This document shows positions 51,730 through 61,233 of a stretch of 64,000 bases of DNA, in pieces (position 1 is the stretch's first letter; each line of letters starts with the position of its first letter). The position numbers were made by a program, and so were the translations under genes. Below the pieces are notes generated by a model. That model was not told the DNA's origin. It ran no database searches and worked only from the letters and a program-made list of their open reading frames with translations. Source of the DNA: a bacterium (GTDB taxonomy: Bacteria > Pseudomonadota > Gammaproteobacteria > Burkholderiales > Burkholderiaceae_C); the NCBI GenBank assembly GCA_030824555.1, contig JAVBXK010000018.1, positions 124,001 to 188,000 of the forward strand, read 5' to 3'.

Positions 51730-52362
51730 TCAGGGCTTGGTTGCTTTGGCTGCGGCAACGGCTTTGGCCAACTCGTCGCCCGATTTGTAGTGCGGCACCT
51801 TGAACACCAGCCGCTTGGCACGTTGCACAAAGCTGTTGTTGCCCGCCACCTCTTGCTGCCAATAGCGGTCGGCCAGGGCGACGTTGGCTTTTTCGTCGAG
51901 CAGGAAGGCGTCTTTGCTGCCCTGGCCGCCGAAGATGAACAGCCTGCCGTCGATCATTTTCCAGGTGTCGGCATCGCCACCCCATGGAATGGCGTAGACC
52001 AACCCGTTGGCGCAATAGCCACCGTATTGGGGCAGGTACTTTTGCGGCGCGGCATCGAAAGCCTGCTGGTGAGCCGCGCTTGAGAAGTGGAACACCACAC
52101 CCTCGTGCGTGCTTTGGAACTGCGGCGTACCCGGCGTGTACTTGCCCAGGGTGAAGTAGGCCACCACATCGGCCCCGCCCAGCATGACACGGGTTTGTTC
52201 GCCCACGGCCACAGCATTGACGGGCTTGAGCGCGCCCGACGGGTTTTGCGCATTCATGGCCGTACAGCCACCCAGGGTCAATGCGGCAGCCACCAGGCCT
52301 GTGGCAAGCCAGCGACGGGTGGGGTTGGGAACAAGGCGGTGGGAGGTGTGTGGTGCGTTCAT
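51730..52362 (-). CDS. YHS-domain lipoprotein
   Basis: 210 residues. Signal with lipobox LTLGGC near residue 32. The YHS-like region is VMLGGADVVAYFTLGKYTPG, VVFHFSSAAHQQAFDAAPQ and KYLPQYGGYCANGLVYAIPW, which often binds metal through the conserved cysteine and aromatic residues. The rest is YHS-family typical. Function unknown, probably periplasmic and membrane-anchored. Its start lies 30 bp after the ATP-grasp gene on the same strand. Confidence 0.85.
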   Translation of the reverse strand: MNAPHTSHRLVPNPTRRWLATGLVAAALTLGGCTAMNAQNPSGALKPVNAVAVGEQTRVMLGGADVVAYFTLGKYTPGTPQFQSTHEGVVFHFSSAAHQQAFDAAPQKYLPQYGGYCANGLVYAIPWGGDADTWKMIDGRLFIFGGQGSKDAFLLDEKANVALADRYWQQEVAGNNSFVQRAKRLVFKVPHYKSGDELAKAVAAAKATKP

Positions 52363-52392
52363 GCTGGTGTGAGGGGATAGGGTTGAAAAAGT

Positions 52393-53682
52393 TCAGGTTG
52401 CATCAACGGGCCAGCCCAACATGGCACTGGCCGCGCGGTGGTGTGCCAGCATCTCGGCCTGTGTGTCACCGGCCAGGTGAACGATGCCATAGCGGTAACT
52501 GCCCAGCCACTTGAAGTCGCGGGCCATCGACCCGGCCGATTTGGGAAATTGCATGGCCAGGCCCTGTGGGTACGCGGCAGCAAAGCGGGCCAGTTGTGCT
52601 GCGGTGGGCATGCGCACAGCGGCTTTGCGGTCGAACACCCGGTACACGAAGCTGGCCGCCGCCCCGGCAGTGGGAGTGTGGCGTGGCAGGTGGGCCGGGT
52701 CGCGGTTGTGGGCCAGGGCCAGCGACAGCTCGTGCAGGCACACGCCCTTGACCTGGCGGTACAGGTCTGAAAACTGCGAGGCCATGCGCGGGTTGAACTC
52801 GATCACCTTCAGCTCGCCAGTGGCATCGTCATGAAAAAACTCCATGTTGAACAGCCCGTGGGTGAACCCCACTGCAGCCAGAAAACGCCTGGCCACATCG
52901 AGCGCACGGTCCTGCACCGCCTGGGGCAACCGCGTGGGCAACTGGAACCGCATGAACGCCTGGGTGCCGGGGTACATCAGCGCATCGACCACACCCAGCG
53001 CGTGGCACTGGCCGTTGAACACGTAGCCGTCCAGGTTGAACTGGTCTGCCTGCACGGGCGCTTCCAGCATCAGTCGGTGCGCACTGGGCACCTGTGGCCC
53101 CAGATGCTGGCGAGCCATGCGCTCGAACGGCTCGACCAGGCGGCGAATGACCCACAGCTCCCGCGTGCCAAAGCGTGTGTGCCGGTGCAGTTCAGCATGG
53201 CTGTGCACCTGTCTGGCCAACACTGAAAAGGCGGCCTTCACCGGCTTCACAAAAAGCGGGTACGTCAGACCCTGTGGCACCGGGCCACCGTATTCGGCAT
53301 TCAGAAGCTGGAAGGGCACGTTGGCCTCCGGGGCCACCTGCTGCAACACCTGGCGGGCATGCAACTTGTGCTGACAAGCCATGATGGCTTTCACTGGTGT
53401 GCCCGGCCAGCCCATGCGCTCGGCCAGCAAAGCCGCTGTCAGCGCACCGAATTGTTCCTGGTTGGACACCACAGCCTGCCAACCTTTGCGCTGGGCTTGC
53501 GCGGCCAGGCGGGCCACGAAGCGCTCGACGTCGAACCAGGCCAGGCGGACATTGCTGGGGAAAGAAAACAGGTCGAACCCCGCGCTGTCCAGCGCCGCGC
53601 CATGGCTGCCCATGGCCCTGGCGTAGCCAGTGGCATCCCAGTCGTAATTGAACAGGGCCAGTGTGGGGGGAAAACGGTTCAT
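52393..53682 (-). CDS. ATP-grasp enzyme
   Basis: 429 residues from MNRFPPTLALFNYDWDATGY. The ATP-grasp fold is visible as KAIMACQHKLHARQVLQQVA, YPLFVKPVKAAFSVLARQVH and the metal-binding end MEFFHDDATGELKVIEFNPR with E and N in place. Such enzymes ligate a carboxylate to an amine or thiol. The substrate is not evident. The ATG overlaps the stop of the upstream diguanylate cyclase gene (ATGA), so the two are translated together. Confidence 0.8.
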   Translation of the reverse strand: MNRFPPTLALFNYDWDATGYARAMGSHGAALDSAGFDLFSFPSNVRLAWFDVERFVARLAAQAQRKGWQAVVSNQEQFGALTAALLAERMGWPGTPVKAIMACQHKLHARQVLQQVAPEANVPFQLLNAEYGGPVPQGLTYPLFVKPVKAAFSVLARQVHSHAELHRHTRFGTRELWVIRRLVEPFERMARQHLGPQVPSAHRLMLEAPVQADQFNLDGYVFNGQCHALGVVDALMYPGTQAFMRFQLPTRLPQAVQDRALDVARRFLAAVGFTHGLFNMEFFHDDATGELKVIEFNPRMASQFSDLYRQVKGVCLHELSLALAHNRDPAHLPRHTPTAGAAASFVYRVFDRKAAVRMPTAAQLARFAAAYPQGLAMQFPKSAGSMARDFKWLGSYRYGIVHLAGDTQAEMLAHHRAASAMLGWPVDAT

Positions 53683-55649
53683 AGCGGGTTGAAAACCTGT
53701 ACGCGGTTGCGACCACCCTGCTTGGCCTGGTACAGCGCTGCGTCGGCCTGCTCGAACATGTGCTCCACCGCCAACGGCTCGCTGAACACAGGCTGCACAC
53801 AGGCCACACCCACGCTCACCGTGATGCAATCGGCCGTGGGCGAGAAGCCGTGCGGCATGCCCAGCGCCTGCACGGCAGCGCGGATGCGCTCGGCCACCTC
53901 GCGCGCATGCCCGGTGTGAGCATCGGGAATCAGCACTGCAAACTCCTCACCCCCAAAGCGCGCAGCCAGTTCGCCGGCACGCCCCACCGATACCGCAATG
54001 GCACGCGCCACGGCCTGCAGGCAATGGTCGCCCGCCACATGGCCGTGGTGATCGTTGTACGCCTTGAAATGATCCACATCGATCATCAGCAGACCAAGGG
54101 TGGTCTGGCCGCGCATGGCACGCTGCCATTCGGTGGCCACGTGCTCGTCCAGTGCGCGACGGTTGGCAATTTGCGTCAGCGGGTCTTGGCGCACGGTCTT
54201 TTCCAGCCCCTGGCGGTATGCAGCCAGCTCCTCTTCAACCTGTTTGCGTTCGGTGATGTCCTGCGCAGTGCCAAACATGCGGACGGATCGCCCCGTGACG
54301 GGATCGGCATCGAACTCGCCCCACACCTCCACCCAACGCAGTTGCTGGTCGTTGCCACGGTGGATGCGGTACTGCACCCGCAGCGGCGTGCCGTTCCGGA
54401 TGGCTTTGGTGTGTTCATTCAACACATATTCGCGTTCTTGCGGCAGCAACAAGGCCACCCAGTGCGAACGGTCCAGCCCGGTGTCGCCTTGAACGCCAAA
54501 AATGGTGTCAGCCATGCGCGACATGATGAAACGCTTTTGCGCAATGTCGTAGGCGAAGTAGCCGATGTGGGCTGCCTTTTGCGCGCCCTCCAGCAAGCGC
54601 ATGTTGTGCTGCAACTTGGTTTTCAGGTCGCGCTCGCGCCGCCAGGCCTTGTGCTGCAACAACGCAAACAACAGACCCAGCAACAGCAGTCCCAGCACCA
54701 CAGGCAAACCCAGCACCAGCATCTCGCGTTGGCGGGCATCGGCCAGCACCTCGGCCTGATCAATTTTGGTCACCAGCAGCCAGGGGGAATCGGGCACGGT
54801 GCTGGCCACGGCAATCACCTGCGCCGATCGGTAGTCTTCACCTGAAAAAATACCCCGTACACCCAGTATGGCCTGCACCGCAGGGTCTTTGGCACGGGTC
54901 AGCAGGCTGCGCATGCCCAGACCAGCACTGGTCGCGTGGCGCAGTGGGCTGAGGTAGACCACCTCGTCACCCTGGCGGGTGACGATGCTCGATTCGGCGG
55001 TGGCACTGGCCGTGGGCCAATGGCTCAGCTGGGGATACAGGGTGCTGCGCACGTCGCTGACCAGCCACACGGCCCCCAGCGGGGTGGCCCCGTCAAACAA
55101 CGGGGCCATGGCACTGAAAAACGGGAACGCGAATGTGGGGTCAACGCGCGGTTCCACCGCCACCACCTGAGCCTGAGTCAGTGCTTTTTGCAGGGCAGCC
55201 AGCTCGGGCACGGGCAATGTGAACGGCTGCAACCCGTCGGGTGCCAGTTGCAGCTGCCCCGATGCATCGGCAAAAAACACGGCTGCGTACTTGGCTCGCT
55301 CTTGCAAAATGCGCAACCTGCCCTGCACCAGCTCGGAGCTGTCGGGCGTGGGGGCACGCTGCCAATCGGCCACGGCGCGGGCCAGCAGCACGTCGTCAAC
55401 CAGGGTGTAGGCGTCGGCAAAACGCTGCTCACGCCAACTGGCCACACCTTCTGCCTGCAGCTGGCTGATGGCCAGCAACTCGCGTTCGGCCTGGTGGCGG
55501 CTGCTGTGAACACGCCCTTCGTAAGTGGACATGAATGCCCACGTGAACAAGCCTGCCGCCAGCAACACCACGACGGTCACAGCCACACGGCCCACGTATT
55601 TGGAACGCCAAAGCGCAGACAGGGGTAGCGTGACCGTGTTGGGGAGCAT
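53679..55649 (-). CDS. Sensor diguanylate cyclase (Cache-like, PAS, GGDEF)
   Basis: 656 residues from the ATG at 55649. Membrane segments near residues 18-38 and 300-325 flank a long periplasmic domain (ILQERAKYAAVFFADASGQL, PLGAVWLVSDVR, STVPDSPWLLVTKIDQAEVL) of the double-Cache type. A PAS/PAC unit and a GGDEF domain with RFGGEEFAVLIP follow. The frame is open much further upstream (to 56519) but there it is antisense to the binding-protein gene. First gene of a likely operon with the ATP-grasp and YHS genes. Confidence 0.85.
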   Translation of the reverse strand: MLPNTVTLPLSALWRSKYVGRVAVTVVVLLAAGLFTWAFMSTYEGRVHSSRHQAERELLAISQLQAEGVASWREQRFADAYTLVDDVLLARAVADWQRAPTPDSSELVQGRLRILQERAKYAAVFFADASGQLQLAPDGLQPFTLPVPELAALQKALTQAQVVAVEPRVDPTFAFPFFSAMAPLFDGATPLGAVWLVSDVRSTLYPQLSHWPTASATAESSIVTRQGDEVVYLSPLRHATSAGLGMRSLLTRAKDPAVQAILGVRGIFSGEDYRSAQVIAVASTVPDSPWLLVTKIDQAEVLADARQREMLVLGLPVVLGLLLLGLLFALLQHKAWRRERDLKTKLQHNMRLLEGAQKAAHIGYFAYDIAQKRFIMSRMADTIFGVQGDTGLDRSHWVALLLPQEREYVLNEHTKAIRNGTPLRVQYRIHRGNDQQLRWVEVWGEFDADPVTGRSVRMFGTAQDITERKQVEEELAAYRQGLEKTVRQDPLTQIANRRALDEHVATEWQRAMRGQTTLGLLMIDVDHFKAYNDHHGHVAGDHCLQAVARAIAVSVGRAGELAARFGGEEFAVLIPDAHTGHAREVAERIRAAVQALGMPHGFSPTADCITVSVGVACVQPVFSEPLAVEHMFEQADAALYQAKQGGRNRVQVFNPL

Positions 55650-55760
55650 GAGGGCTGACGAAAAAAAACGGCTCAACCAAAAAAAATGGCTGGTGACAGT
55701 GGGCCGGGCTGAAGATAGTATGACGGCCCGCTGACACAACGATGACCCAGGGAAACACCG

Positions 55761-57272
55761 ATGCCACTGACGCGACGCGCCTTTGCCTGCTCCACGCTGG
55801 CCCACACTGCCCCATTTGCCTGGATGGCACTGGCCCACCCCAGCGCACATGCGCAAGGCACACAACGGGCCATCACAGTGAGCCTGTCGCTGGAGCCCCC
55901 CACACTGGACCCCACCACATCGGCATCGGCATCCATCGGCGAGGTGGTGCACTACAACGTGCTGGAAGGGCTGACCAAAATCGAAGAAGACGGCACCGTG
56001 TCCCCCTTGCTGTCCAAAGCCTGGACGCGCAGCCCCGACGGCAAAACCTACACCTTTGTGCTGCGCCAGGACGTGCTGTTTCACGACGGTGCCGCGTTCG
56101 ACGCCAGCGCCGTCAAGTTCAGCTTCGAGCGGGCCAAGGCCCCTGAGTCCACCAACAAGGCCAAAAAGGTGTTGTTTGACCACATCACGGCCATCGGCAC
56201 GCCCGATGCCCACACTGTGGTGTTGCAACTGGACCATGCCGATGCCAACTTGCCCTTCAGGTTGGGGGAAAACACCGCCGTCATCTTGCACCCCGCCAGC
56301 GCAGCCCTGGCGGCCACCCAGCCGGTGGGCACAGGCCCGTACCGCTTTGCCAGCTGGAAAAAAGGCATGGGCATCACGCTGGTCAAGCATCCGGCTTACC
56401 GTCGGGCAACACAGGTGCACATTCCAGAGGTGACGTTTCGCTTCATCAACGAGCCCGAGGAACAGGCGGCTGCCGTGCTGGCTGGCGATGTGGACATGCT
56501 GTTCAACATCGCCCCGCAAAATTTACAGCGTTTCCAGACCGCGGAGCACTACCAGGTGATGGTGGGCTCGTCCAACGGCAAAGGTATGCTGGCCATCAAC
56601 AACCGGCGCAAGCCACTGAACGATGTGCGCGTGCGCCGTGCCATCACACATGCCATTGACCGCGAGACGTTCATCAAGCGCATGCTGGGCGGGCGCGGCA
56701 AAGCCATTGGCAGCCACTTTTCACCGACCGAAGCGGGCTACGTGCACCTGACCAGCGTCAACCCGCACAACCCCGCCAAAGCCAAGGCATTGCTGAAAGA
56801 AGCGGGCATCCCGCTGCCCCTGAAGCTGACGCTGAGCCTGCCCCCCACGCCGTATGCACGGACTGACCGGGACTTGCTGGTGGATGCGCTGGCAGACGTG
56901 GGCATTCAGGTCCAAACAGAATACCTGACGTGGCCGCAATGGCTGGAGGGGCCATTCAAGGGCAACTTCGACCTGACCATGATCAACCACGTCGAGCCGC
57001 TGGACTACCACATTTACGGCGACCCCCACTACTACTTCGGCTACGACAGCCCAGCCTTTCGGGATTTGCTGGCGCGCCATGCCGCCGCTGACCATCCACG
57101 GGAACGGCAGGTGCTGTTTGCCAGCATGCAGCGCCACCTGGCCAACGATGCGGTGAATGCCTGGATTTACGCGGCCCAGGTCACCGCCGTGTCACGCAAA
57201 GAGCTGCGAGGCTGGTGGATGAACTTCCCCATCCTGGCGCACGACATTGCCGCCCTGCGCTGGGAGGCCTGA
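55761..57272 (+). CDS. Oligopeptide/nickel-type (family 5) periplasmic binding protein
   Basis: 503 residues. An N-terminal RRAF and hydrophobic stretch resemble a Tat or Sec signal. Family 5 features: SLEPPTLDPTTSASASIGEV, the domain KAWTRSPDGKTYTFVLRQDV, VGTGPYRFASWKKGMGITLV and RVRRAITHAIDRETFI. The ligand could be a peptide, nickel complex or other. No permease or ATPase gene is adjacent, so it is an orphan here. It is divergent from the sensor cyclase gene, with about 110 bp between. Confidence 0.88.
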   Translation: MPLTRRAFACSTLAHTAPFAWMALAHPSAHAQGTQRAITVSLSLEPPTLDPTTSASASIGEVVHYNVLEGLTKIEEDGTVSPLLSKAWTRSPDGKTYTFVLRQDVLFHDGAAFDASAVKFSFERAKAPESTNKAKKVLFDHITAIGTPDAHTVVLQLDHADANLPFRLGENTAVILHPASAALAATQPVGTGPYRFASWKKGMGITLVKHPAYRRATQVHIPEVTFRFINEPEEQAAAVLAGDVDMLFNIAPQNLQRFQTAEHYQVMVGSSNGKGMLAINNRRKPLNDVRVRRAITHAIDRETFIKRMLGGRGKAIGSHFSPTEAGYVHLTSVNPHNPAKAKALLKEAGIPLPLKLTLSLPPTPYARTDRDLLVDALADVGIQVQTEYLTWPQWLEGPFKGNFDLTMINHVEPLDYHIYGDPHYYFGYDSPAFRDLLARHAAADHPRERQVLFASMQRHLANDAVNAWIYAAQVTAVSRKELRGWWMNFPILAHDIAALRWEA

Positions 57273-57278
57273 GAGTCT

Positions 57279-57974
57279 TCACACCTCCAGCCACTCCTTG
57301 CGGGTGTAGGCATCGGCTTTCAGTTCTTCAGGCGTGCCCTGGAACACGATGCTGCCGTGCCCCATGACCTGCACGCGGTCTGAAATGGCCATGGCAATGG
57401 TCAGCTTCTGCTCGATCAGCAGCACCGAAATGCCCTTGGCTTTCAGGGTTTTGAGGTATTGGCCCACCAGTTCGACGATTTTGGGGGCCAGGCCTTCGGT
57501 GGGCTCGTCGATGATGATGAGGTCGGGGTCGCCCATCAGCGTGCGACACAGCGTGAGCATCTGTTGCTCGCCACCCGACATCACGCCAGCCTCGGTGTGC
57601 TCGCGCTCTTTCAGGCGCGGGAACATGGCGTACATGTCGTCAAAACTCCAGCGACTTTGTTTGCCCGCACCCTTCTGGCCCAATTGCAGGTTCTGGTGAA
57701 CGGTGAGTTTGGGGAAGATGTCGCGGTTTTCGGGCACGTAGCCGATGCCGAGGTGGGCCACCTCGAAGGGCTTTTTGCCCTGGATGTCCTGCCCTTTCCA
57801 TTTGATGGCACCCTGGCAATCGACCAGGCCCATGATGGCTTTGGCGGTGGTGGAGCGGCCCGAGCCGTTGCGCCCCAGCAGTGCCACGATTTCGCTTTTG
57901 CCCACGGCCATGTTGACGCCGTGCAGCACGTGGCTTTTGCCGTAGTAGGCGTGAAGATTGCTGATTTCAAGCAT
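57279..57974 (-). CDS. livF: Branched-chain amino-acid type ABC ATPase LivF
   Basis: 231 residues. Walker A GRNGSGRSTTAKAI, signature MSGGEQQMLTLCRTLM, Walker B PDLIIIDEPTEGLAP: the compact LivF type. Last gene of livKHMGF. It follows livG by 27 bp. The transported compound could be a branched-chain amino acid or another carboxylate. Such systems often serve urea or aromatic acids in this bacterial group. Confidence 0.9.
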   Translation of the reverse strand: MLEISNLHAYYGKSHVLHGVNMAVGKSEIVALLGRNGSGRSTTAKAIMGLVDCQGAIKWKGQDIQGKKPFEVAHLGIGYVPENRDIFPKLTVHQNLQLGQKGAGKQSRWSFDDMYAMFPRLKEREHTEAGVMSGGEQQMLTLCRTLMGDPDLIIIDEPTEGLAPKIVELVGQYLKTLKAKGISVLLIEQKLTIAMAISDRVQVMGHGSIVFQGTPEELKADAYTRKEWLEV

Positions 57975-58001
57975 GGTTGGCTGTGTCCTTGAACGTCGGG
58001 G

Positions 58002-58844
58002 TCAGTGACCAGCGGCCTGGGCATCGGCCAGCACCGAGCCCAGATAGGCCTCTTGCACACGTGGGTTGGCGCGCACGGCTTCGGGGGTGTCGAAGGCAAT
58101 CACCTCGCCATACACCACCACGGCAATTTTGTCGGCCAGGCCGAACACCACGCCCATGTCGTGCTCGACGGTCAGCAGGGTTTTGCCCACCGTGACCTCG
58201 CGGATCAGCTCGATGAAGCGTTTGGTTTCGCTTTTGCTCATGCCCGCCGTGGGCTCGTCCAGCAGGATGACGTTGGCCCCGCCCGCAATGGTGATGCCAA
58301 TTTCCAGCGCACGCTGCTCGGCATAGGTGAGGTTCATGGCCAGCACGTCGCGCTTTTTGTGCAGGTGAATCTGGTCCATCAGCGCTTCGGCGCGGTCGTT
58401 GGCATCGTCCAGGTTGGCCAGAAAATGCCAGAAGCTGTACTTGTAGCCCAGGCTCCACAGCACGCCGCAGCGCAGGTTCTCGAATACGCTGAGCTTGGGG
58501 AAGATGTTGGTGATCTGGAAGCTGCGGCTCAAGCCCAGGCGGTTGATCTCGAACGGTTTTTTGCCGTTGATGCGGTGGCCGCCCAGCATGATGTCGCCAC
58601 TGGTGGGCTCGAACCGGCCGCTGATGAGGTTGAACAGTGTCGATTTGCCCGCGCCGTTGGGCCCGATGATGGCCACGCGCTCGCCCGCCTTCACGGCCAG
58701 GTTGGCGCCACGGATGATTTCGGTTTTGCCAAAGCTCTTGCGCAGATCGCGCAACTCCAGTGCCCAACCCGCTTCGGCCACATTTTTCATGCTTTTTTGG
58801 CCTTCAGCGCTTTTATCGTATGCATTGATAGCTACTGAATTCAC
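58002..58844 (-). CDS. livG: Branched-chain amino-acid type ABC ATPase LivG
   Basis: 280 residues from the GTG at 58844, or 262 from the ATG at 58790. GPNGAGKSTLFNLISGRFEP, the linker region and LDEPTAGMSKSETKRFIELI mark LivG. The GTG has a strong GGGAGG 4 bp upstream and overlaps the livM stop (GTGA). The first 18 codons, however, are a copy of the interspersed repeat, and the conserved protein starts at MKNVAEAGWALELRDL. Whether the extension is translated needs protein data. Confidence 0.88.
   Translation of the reverse strand: MNSVAINAYDKSAEGQKSMKNVAEAGWALELRDLRKSFGKTEIIRGANLAVKAGERVAIIGPNGAGKSTLFNLISGRFEPTSGDIMLGGHRINGKKPFEINRLGLSRSFQITNIFPKLSVFENLRCGVLWSLGYKYSFWHFLANLDDANDRAEALMDQIHLHKKRDVLAMNLTYAEQRALEIGITIAGGANVILLDEPTAGMSKSETKRFIELIREVTVGKTLLTVEHDMGVVFGLADKIAVVVYGEVIAFDTPEAVRANPRVQEAYLGSVLADAQAAGH
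58791..58835 (-). repeat. Interspersed AT-rich repeat, copy I, at the livM/livG junction
   Basis: Minus strand GTAGCTATCAATGCATACGA, then TAAAAGCGCTGAAGGCCAAA and AAAGC, matching the other copies. It lies between the GTG and ATG candidates of livG. Confidence 0.55.
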
Positions 58845-60136
58845 AGTGCCTCCCGGCGCTTGATTTCTTTCTCGATGTCCACCTGCACGTCGCTCCAGTC
58901 TTGCAAAAACACACGGCGCGTCAGCTCGAACAGGCCCAGGCCCGTCAGCAGCACAAAGGTGGCGCCCGCCCAGCTGTTCAGGCCCTTGGCATTGAGCGTG
59001 GCACCCATGAAGCGCAGCTCGTCACCCAACGCGGCATTGAGTTGCAGGTGGTACACCATTTCAATCATCGCCCCCGCGCCCGCCAGGATGACAAACGCGG
59101 TGCCCGCCAGCGCCAGGTAGCCGGCCCAGATGCGCCGCAAAAAGCCGAATGAGGCCACCCGCAGGTTCATCATGATCAGGCTGGACACGCCGCCAGGCGC
59201 ATACACCACCATGAACAGGAACACCAGCCCCAGGTACAGCAGCCAGGCCTTGGTCAGCTCGGACAGCAACACAAACGCCAGCACCATCAGCACGCCGCCC
59301 AGAATGGGGCCGAAGAAGAACGTGGCCCCACCCAGAAAGGTGAACAGCAGGTAAGCGCCCGAGCGGTGGGCCGACACCACTTCAGCCGTCACGATTTCAA
59401 AATTCAGTGCCGCCAGACCACCCGAAATGCCAGCAAAGAAACCCGCCACGATGAACGCGATGTAACGCACCATCTGGGTGTTGTAGCCCACGAACTCGAC
59501 CCGCTCGGGGTTGTCGCGCACCGCATTGAGCATGCGGCCCAGCGGCGTGCGGGTGAAGGCAAACATGAGCGCCGTGCACACCAGCGTGTACGCTGCAATC
59601 AGGTAATACAGCTGAATCTGCGGCCCGTAGGTGATGCCAAACGGCTGGCTGCCGGTCACACGGTCACCCGACACCCCACCCTCGCCCCCGAAAAACTCGG
59701 GGAACATCAGCGACATGGCCCACACCAGCTCGCCCACACCCAGGGTGATCATGGCAAACGGCGTGGCGGCCTTTTTGGTGGTGACCCAACCCAGCACCAC
59801 CGCCACCAGCGCAGCAGCCAAGCCGCCCGCAATGGGCACCAGGCTGACAGGCAGCACCCACTGCCCCTTGCTGACCAGGTTGAGCGTGTGGATGGCCAGG
59901 AACGAGCCCATGCCCGAATACACCGCATGCCCGAAACTGAGCATGCCGCCCTGCCCCAGCAACATGTTGTAGCTCAGGCAAACGATGATGGCGATGCCCA
60001 TCTGCGACAGCATGGTGTGCGACAGACTGCTGGTAAACAGCAAGGGCGCCACCACCATCAGCAGGCTGAACACCCCCCAAATGACCCACCTACCCACATT
60101 CAAGGGCTTGAATTCGTAATGTGTTTTGGATGACAT
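58841..60136 (-). CDS. livM: Branched-chain amino-acid type ABC permease LivM
   Basis: 431 residues, ten or so membrane helices. The LivM signature is LSYNMLLGQGGMLSFGHAVY, with the coupling region TPLGRMLNAVRDNPERVEFV and GAYLLFTFLGGATFFFGPIL. The family is usually 320-420 residues. The C-terminal tail ending KRREAL is hydrophilic. 9 bp after livH. Confidence 0.9.
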   Translation of the reverse strand: MSSKTHYEFKPLNVGRWVIWGVFSLLMVVAPLLFTSSLSHTMLSQMGIAIIVCLSYNMLLGQGGMLSFGHAVYSGMGSFLAIHTLNLVSKGQWVLPVSLVPIAGGLAAALVAVVLGWVTTKKAATPFAMITLGVGELVWAMSLMFPEFFGGEGGVSGDRVTGSQPFGITYGPQIQLYYLIAAYTLVCTALMFAFTRTPLGRMLNAVRDNPERVEFVGYNTQMVRYIAFIVAGFFAGISGGLAALNFEIVTAEVVSAHRSGAYLLFTFLGGATFFFGPILGGVLMVLAFVLLSELTKAWLLYLGLVFLFMVVYAPGGVSSLIMMNLRVASFGFLRRIWAGYLALAGTAFVILAGAGAMIEMVYHLQLNAALGDELRFMGATLNAKGLNSWAGATFVLLTGLGLFELTRRVFLQDWSDVQVDIEKEIKRREAL

Positions 60137-60145
60137 GAATCGTCC

Positions 60146-61093
60146 TTAACCTTCTCGTGTGCCCATGAGGCCACGGGGCCTGAACACCAGCATCAGCACC
60201 AGCAGCAAATACGGCATGATGGGTGCCACCTGGTTCACCTTCAGCTTCCACAGGGCATAGCCCGGCGTGGCTTCGGTGATGACCACGCCCATGCCACCCA
60301 GGATGGACAACCAAGACGTGTCGATGGCAACGGCAAACGTCTGCATCACCCCGATCAGCAGCGACGCCAGAAACGCCCCGGCCAGCGAACCCATACCCCC
60401 CACGACCACCACCACAAAAATGATGGAACCCACCGTGGCCGCCATGCCCGGCTCGGTGACGAAAGCGTTGCCGCCGATCACACCGGCCAACCCGGCCAGT
60501 GCGGCACCACCACCGAACACCAGCATGAACACGCGCGGCACGTTGTGGCCCAGCGCCTCGACCATTTCCGGGTGCGTCAACGCCGCCTGAATGACCAGGC
60601 CGATGCGCGTTTGGGTCAGCAGCAGCCCGATGGCCAGCAGCATCAGCACCGCAATCAGCATCATGAAACCCCGGTACATGGGGAACTGGGTGCCGTAAAG
60701 CGTGAACAGCGGTCCGCTGAGCTCTGCGGGCACACGGTAGTCCACCGAGCTGCGGCCCCACACCAGCTGCACCAGCTCCAGGATGATGTAGCTCAGCCCG
60801 AAGGTGATGAGCAATTCGGGCACGTGGCCGAAGTGGTGCACCTTGCGCAGCGCGTACTTCTCGAACATGGCACCCATGACACCCACCAGCAGCGGTGCAA
60901 TCACCAGCGCGGGCCAGAAGCCCACGTATTTGGTGACGGTGTAACCCAGGTAGGCACCGACCATGTAGAACGATGCGTGAGCAAAGTTCAGCACGCCCAT
61001 CATGCTGAAAATGAGCGTCAGGCCCGAGCTGAGCATGAACAGCAGCAGCCCATAGCTGACGCCGTTGAGCAGCGATATGGTGAAAAATTCCAT
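60146..61093 (-). CDS. livH: Branched-chain amino-acid type ABC permease LivH
   Basis: 315 residues, about eight membrane helices. LNGVSYGLLLFMLSSGLTLI, FSMMGVLNFAHASFYMVGAY and the cytoplasmic coupling loop around PEMVEALGHNVPRVFMLVFG identify LivH. It pairs with LivM to form the membrane channel. 140 bp separate it from livK. The hairpin at the end of livK lies in this gap. Confidence 0.9.
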   Translation of the reverse strand: MEFFTISLLNGVSYGLLLFMLSSGLTLIFSMMGVLNFAHASFYMVGAYLGYTVTKYVGFWPALVIAPLLVGVMGAMFEKYALRKVHHFGHVPELLITFGLSYIILELVQLVWGRSSVDYRVPAELSGPLFTLYGTQFPMYRGFMMLIAVLMLLAIGLLLTQTRIGLVIQAALTHPEMVEALGHNVPRVFMLVFGGGAALAGLAGVIGGNAFVTEPGMAATVGSIIFVVVVVGGMGSLAGAFLASLLIGVMQTFAVAIDTSWLSILGGMGVVITEATPGYALWKLKVNQVAPIMPYLLLVLMLVFRPRGLMGTREG

Positions 61094-61202
61094 GGCTTTA
61101 CCGGTGTGGTGCAGTCATTAAAAAGGCCCGCCCCCCGGAACCGATTGATCCGCAACGTGGCGGGTCATCGAGGTCAGGGAAACGGGCCCGGCTGAACAGG
61201 CC

Positions 61203-61224
61203 CTGCCACCGCAGCGGGTGGCAG
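61203..61224 (-). terminator. Hairpin between livK and livH (attenuator or processing site)
   Basis: CTGCCACC GCAGCG GGTGGCAG, perfect 8-bp stem starting 10 bp after the livK stop. It has no U-run, so it is more likely to stabilise the livK message or partly end transcription. That would give more binding protein than permease. Confidence 0.5.
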
Positions 61225-61233
61225 AAGGTGCCA

